This document shows, piece by piece, positions 62,197 to 64,000 of a stretch of 64,000 nucleotides of DNA (the stretch's first letter is position 1; the number at the start of each line of letters is the position of its first letter). Source of the stretch: Flagellimonas eckloniae (lineage in GTDB: Bacteria; Bacteroidota; Bacteroidia; Flavobacteriales; Flavobacteriaceae); contig NZ_LCTZ01000002.1 in the NCBI RefSeq assembly GCF_001413955.1, positions 1,846,501 to 1,910,500 on the forward strand. Direction: 5' to 3'. The notes under the pieces are model-generated. The model worked only from the letters and a program-made list of their open reading frames with translations, was not told the DNA's origin and ran no database searches. A program made the position numbers and the translations under genes.

Positions 62197-64000
62197 TTAT
62201 TGGTTATTTTTTAGGAGTACAATTTGGGCATTGTCACCGCTTGCAACTTTTTTGAAAAAATCTCGGTACGCTCCGTATTTTTCTTTTGGATACAGTCCAC
62301 TTTTCAAAAGCCAACTTCTTCTATAATTTATTAGCCCATTCTCAGAATCATGATCCATTGTTATTTTATAGTGTCCAAATTCGTTCTCAATACTCACGGG
62401 AGAAGGAATTGATTCAACCAAATAACCCTCTGGAAGCTGCACCTCAAACTCATCTTCATCTAAAAAGCCCCTTTGAACCTCCACAGCCTGCTTTCTGCTT
62501 CTGTAACGATTAGGAACATAATCATTATTATTAAAAGCATTTATTTTAAATAATATTCTATTGTTCGTTTTGCTTGTATAATTGGTTGCCGAAACTTTAA
62601 TCCTTTCTGTAAAAACTATACTGTCCTTATCATTTGAAAACTGATATTCTTCAATATTTAGATTATTTATGTTATCCCAATAATCCTTATAATGTTCTAT
62701 CACATCATCCTTTGATTGTTCTTCTATGCGAAAATGTTGGTTGTATTGCGTTCCTTTAGTTTTTATGGAAACCTCGCCCGAAATACTCCCATCATCCTTT
62801 AAATTATAGGTTGCTACAGTTTTTTGGTGGTTTTGTCCGTTTAAATAGGATACCGTTTTGATAATCTCCCCTCCTTCTGGTTTTACGACTAACGCTAGCC
62901 TATCATCCGTAAACTCACCTGCAAAGCCAAATGGAATAATTTGCGAAGTACAATCCACCCAATAATACTGGTCATTGTAGGGTATCGCCAATATGGCATG
63001 ATTCCCCTGTAATGCCGAAAATTCAGAATCAAAATCAATCTTTTGGTTTCCAGCCTGTATCACGGTGTAATATGATGTTACACCCACTGCATTCAACAAC
63101 GCATGCATATAATTTGAAAGTCCTTTGCAATCTCCATACTTTACGTTATCTACATCTATGGCACTGATAGGCTCCCATCCGCCAATTCCAACCTGGACAC
63201 TGATATATCTTGTATTGTCTTGAACATATTTATAAATAACCCTTGCTTTTTCAAGGTCATCCGTAATGCCCTTGACCAAATTCTTTGCTTTGGCAACTGT
63301 TGCCTCACTTAAAATAGCTCTATCTTTAAGCAGTGCATTGTTAATCCAAACACCCATCTCATTCCAATTATTGACCCTAGCTTCTTCTCCTTTGAGATTA
63401 AACTTTTTCATTCTTAAAGACAATCTAGGTACAATATCACGAAAAGAAGGGCTATAAGACTCTGACTTGATTGCGTTTATATTTTCCGCTTTGTATATAA
63501 TTTTTCCCTCTTCAACTATTTTGTCTACAGAGATACCGTCCAAATTGAACTCCTTAACATCTGGCTTAAGTTCTGGTGTCGCATACAAAACTTCAAAATA
63601 ACTTTTTTCTACACTTACCATATAATTGGATAAAAAATACCAAGGTGGAAAAAAACCAGTATCTGAAGTTTCAATGGTATACGATTCGGCTATAGTATAT
63701 GGATACGATGTAGGCGTATATTCATGGTATAAAAGTCGACTGTCATTATATAACGAAATACCATCAGCAGCATTCACATCTTGAAAATCCTTCTTTTTAA
63801 TGTGCTCTATTTCCTTACCTGTCTGATTATAAACATAGACATCTAAACTTTTAATTTTTTTTTCCTTGTCATAACCTACCCTTGTTAAACTATGCCTATT
63901 GCCTTTTTCGTTTAAAACAGTGATAACCTGATTAACGGTATACACCATTTTATCTGTAGCCAAAACATTAATTTTCATCTCATCCAAACGAACAACTGCG
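62197..64000 (-). CDS. DUF3857/transglutaminase protein with intact triad (5' end beyond the window)
   Basis: The frame stays open to the window end (AVVRLDEMKINV from position 64000), so the start and signal peptide are outside; about 601 codons are visible. A DUF3857 domain (visible residues about 1-200) is followed by a transglutaminase-like domain with Cys in YGDCKGLSNYMHALL, His in GNHAILAIP and Asp in YYWVDCT, all normal. A beta-rich C-terminal domain of about 190 residues follows. It could be a cysteine peptidase or transamidase on the envelope. It is the only one of the three likely to be catalytic. Confidence 0.85.
   Translation of the reverse strand, partial: AVVRLDEMKINVLATDKMVYTVNQVITVLNEKGNRHSLTRVGYDKEKKIKSLDVYVYNQTGKEIEHIKKKDFQDVNAADGISLYNDSRLLYHEYTPTSYPYTIAESYTIETSDTGFFPPWYFLSNYMVSVEKSYFEVLYATPELKPDVKEFNLDGISVDKIVEEGKIIYKAENINAIKSESYSPSFRDIVPRLSLRMKKFNLKGEEARVNNWNEMGVWINNALLKDRAILSEATVAKAKNLVKGITDDLEKARVIYKYVQDNTRYISVQVGIGGWEPISAIDVDNVKYGDCKGLSNYMHALLNAVGVTSYYTVIQAGNQKIDFDSEFSALQGNHAILAIPYNDQYYWVDCTSQIIPFGFAGEFTDDRLALVVKPEGGEIIKTVSYLNGQNHQKTVATYNLKDDGSISGEVSIKTKGTQYNQHFRIEEQSKDDVIEHYKDYWDNINNLNIEEYQFSNDKDSIVFTERIKVSATNYTSKTNNRILFKINAFNNNDYVPNRYRSRKQAVEVQRGFLDEDEFEVQLPEGYLVESIPSPVSIENEFGHYKITMDHDSENGLINYRRSWLLKSGLYPKEKYGAYRDFFKKVASGDNAQIVLLKNNQ

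Overview
The window is chromosomal DNA from a marine-type member of the Flavobacteriaceae (Bacteroidota). The evidence is low G+C content, two SusC/SusD pairs, FecR/ECF-sigma regulation, the gliding genes gldB and gldC, DUF3857 proteins, and promoters of the Bacteroidota type (TAnnTTTG) with few Shine-Dalgarno sites. Nothing looks like a phage, insertion sequence, integrase, rRNA operon or CRISPR array. One tRNA gene (Arg, anticodon TCG) is present.

Layout. (1) 0.15-10.0 kb: a peptide and D-amino-acid use locus. A plus-strand run of D-amino-acid aminotransferase, secreted M20 peptidase and D-aminoacylase lipoprotein converges, across a shared terminator, on a minus-strand run of M14 carboxypeptidase, SusC and SusD. 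(2) 10.4-14.9 kb: an M16 zinc protease, a cysteine-rich EF-hand lipoprotein and a small HTH protein. (3) 15.0-21.9 kb: a second SusC/SusD pair whose SusC carries an STN signalling domain, with FecR anti-sigma and a divergent ECF sigma factor. (4) 22.0-38.0 kb: tRNA-Arg, yqeY and a complete-looking division and cell-wall (dcw) cluster read right to left: mraZ-rsmH-ftsL-ftsI-murE-mraY-murD-ftsW-murG-murC-ftsQ-ftsA-ftsZ. Most junctions overlap or nearly touch. murF, murB and ddl are absent. (5) 38.2-39.6 kb: a hydrolase and the ribosome-assembly GTPase EngB. (6) 39.6-43.75 kb: an accessory island of small, mostly unrecognised, often membrane proteins, with duplicated segments, a pseudogene fragment and one gene bounded by inverted repeats. 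(7) 43.75-48.75 kb: gldC-gldB, nadE, a LuxR-type response regulator lacking its phosphoacceptor Asp, and a primase lacking its zinc ligands. (8) 49.0-53.0 kb: a secreted leucine-rich-repeat protein, a zinc-ribbon protein and a sigma / anti-sigma-like / outer-membrane-protein module. (9) 53.1-58.0 kb: housekeeping genes (polyprenyl synthase, rlmN, queA, aroA, MazG-like). (10) 58.1-64.0 kb: three tandem DUF3857/transglutaminase-like proteins, only one of which keeps the Cys-His-Asp triad; the first is cut by the window end.

No clear new defence or mobile system was found. The most unusual material is the repeat-bounded accessory island at 39.6-43.75 kb, the Glu-substituted response regulator, the zinc-less primase finger, the DUF3857 trio with apparent pseudoenzymes, and a GTGGA repeat array upstream of mraZ that looks like an autoregulatory MraZ site.
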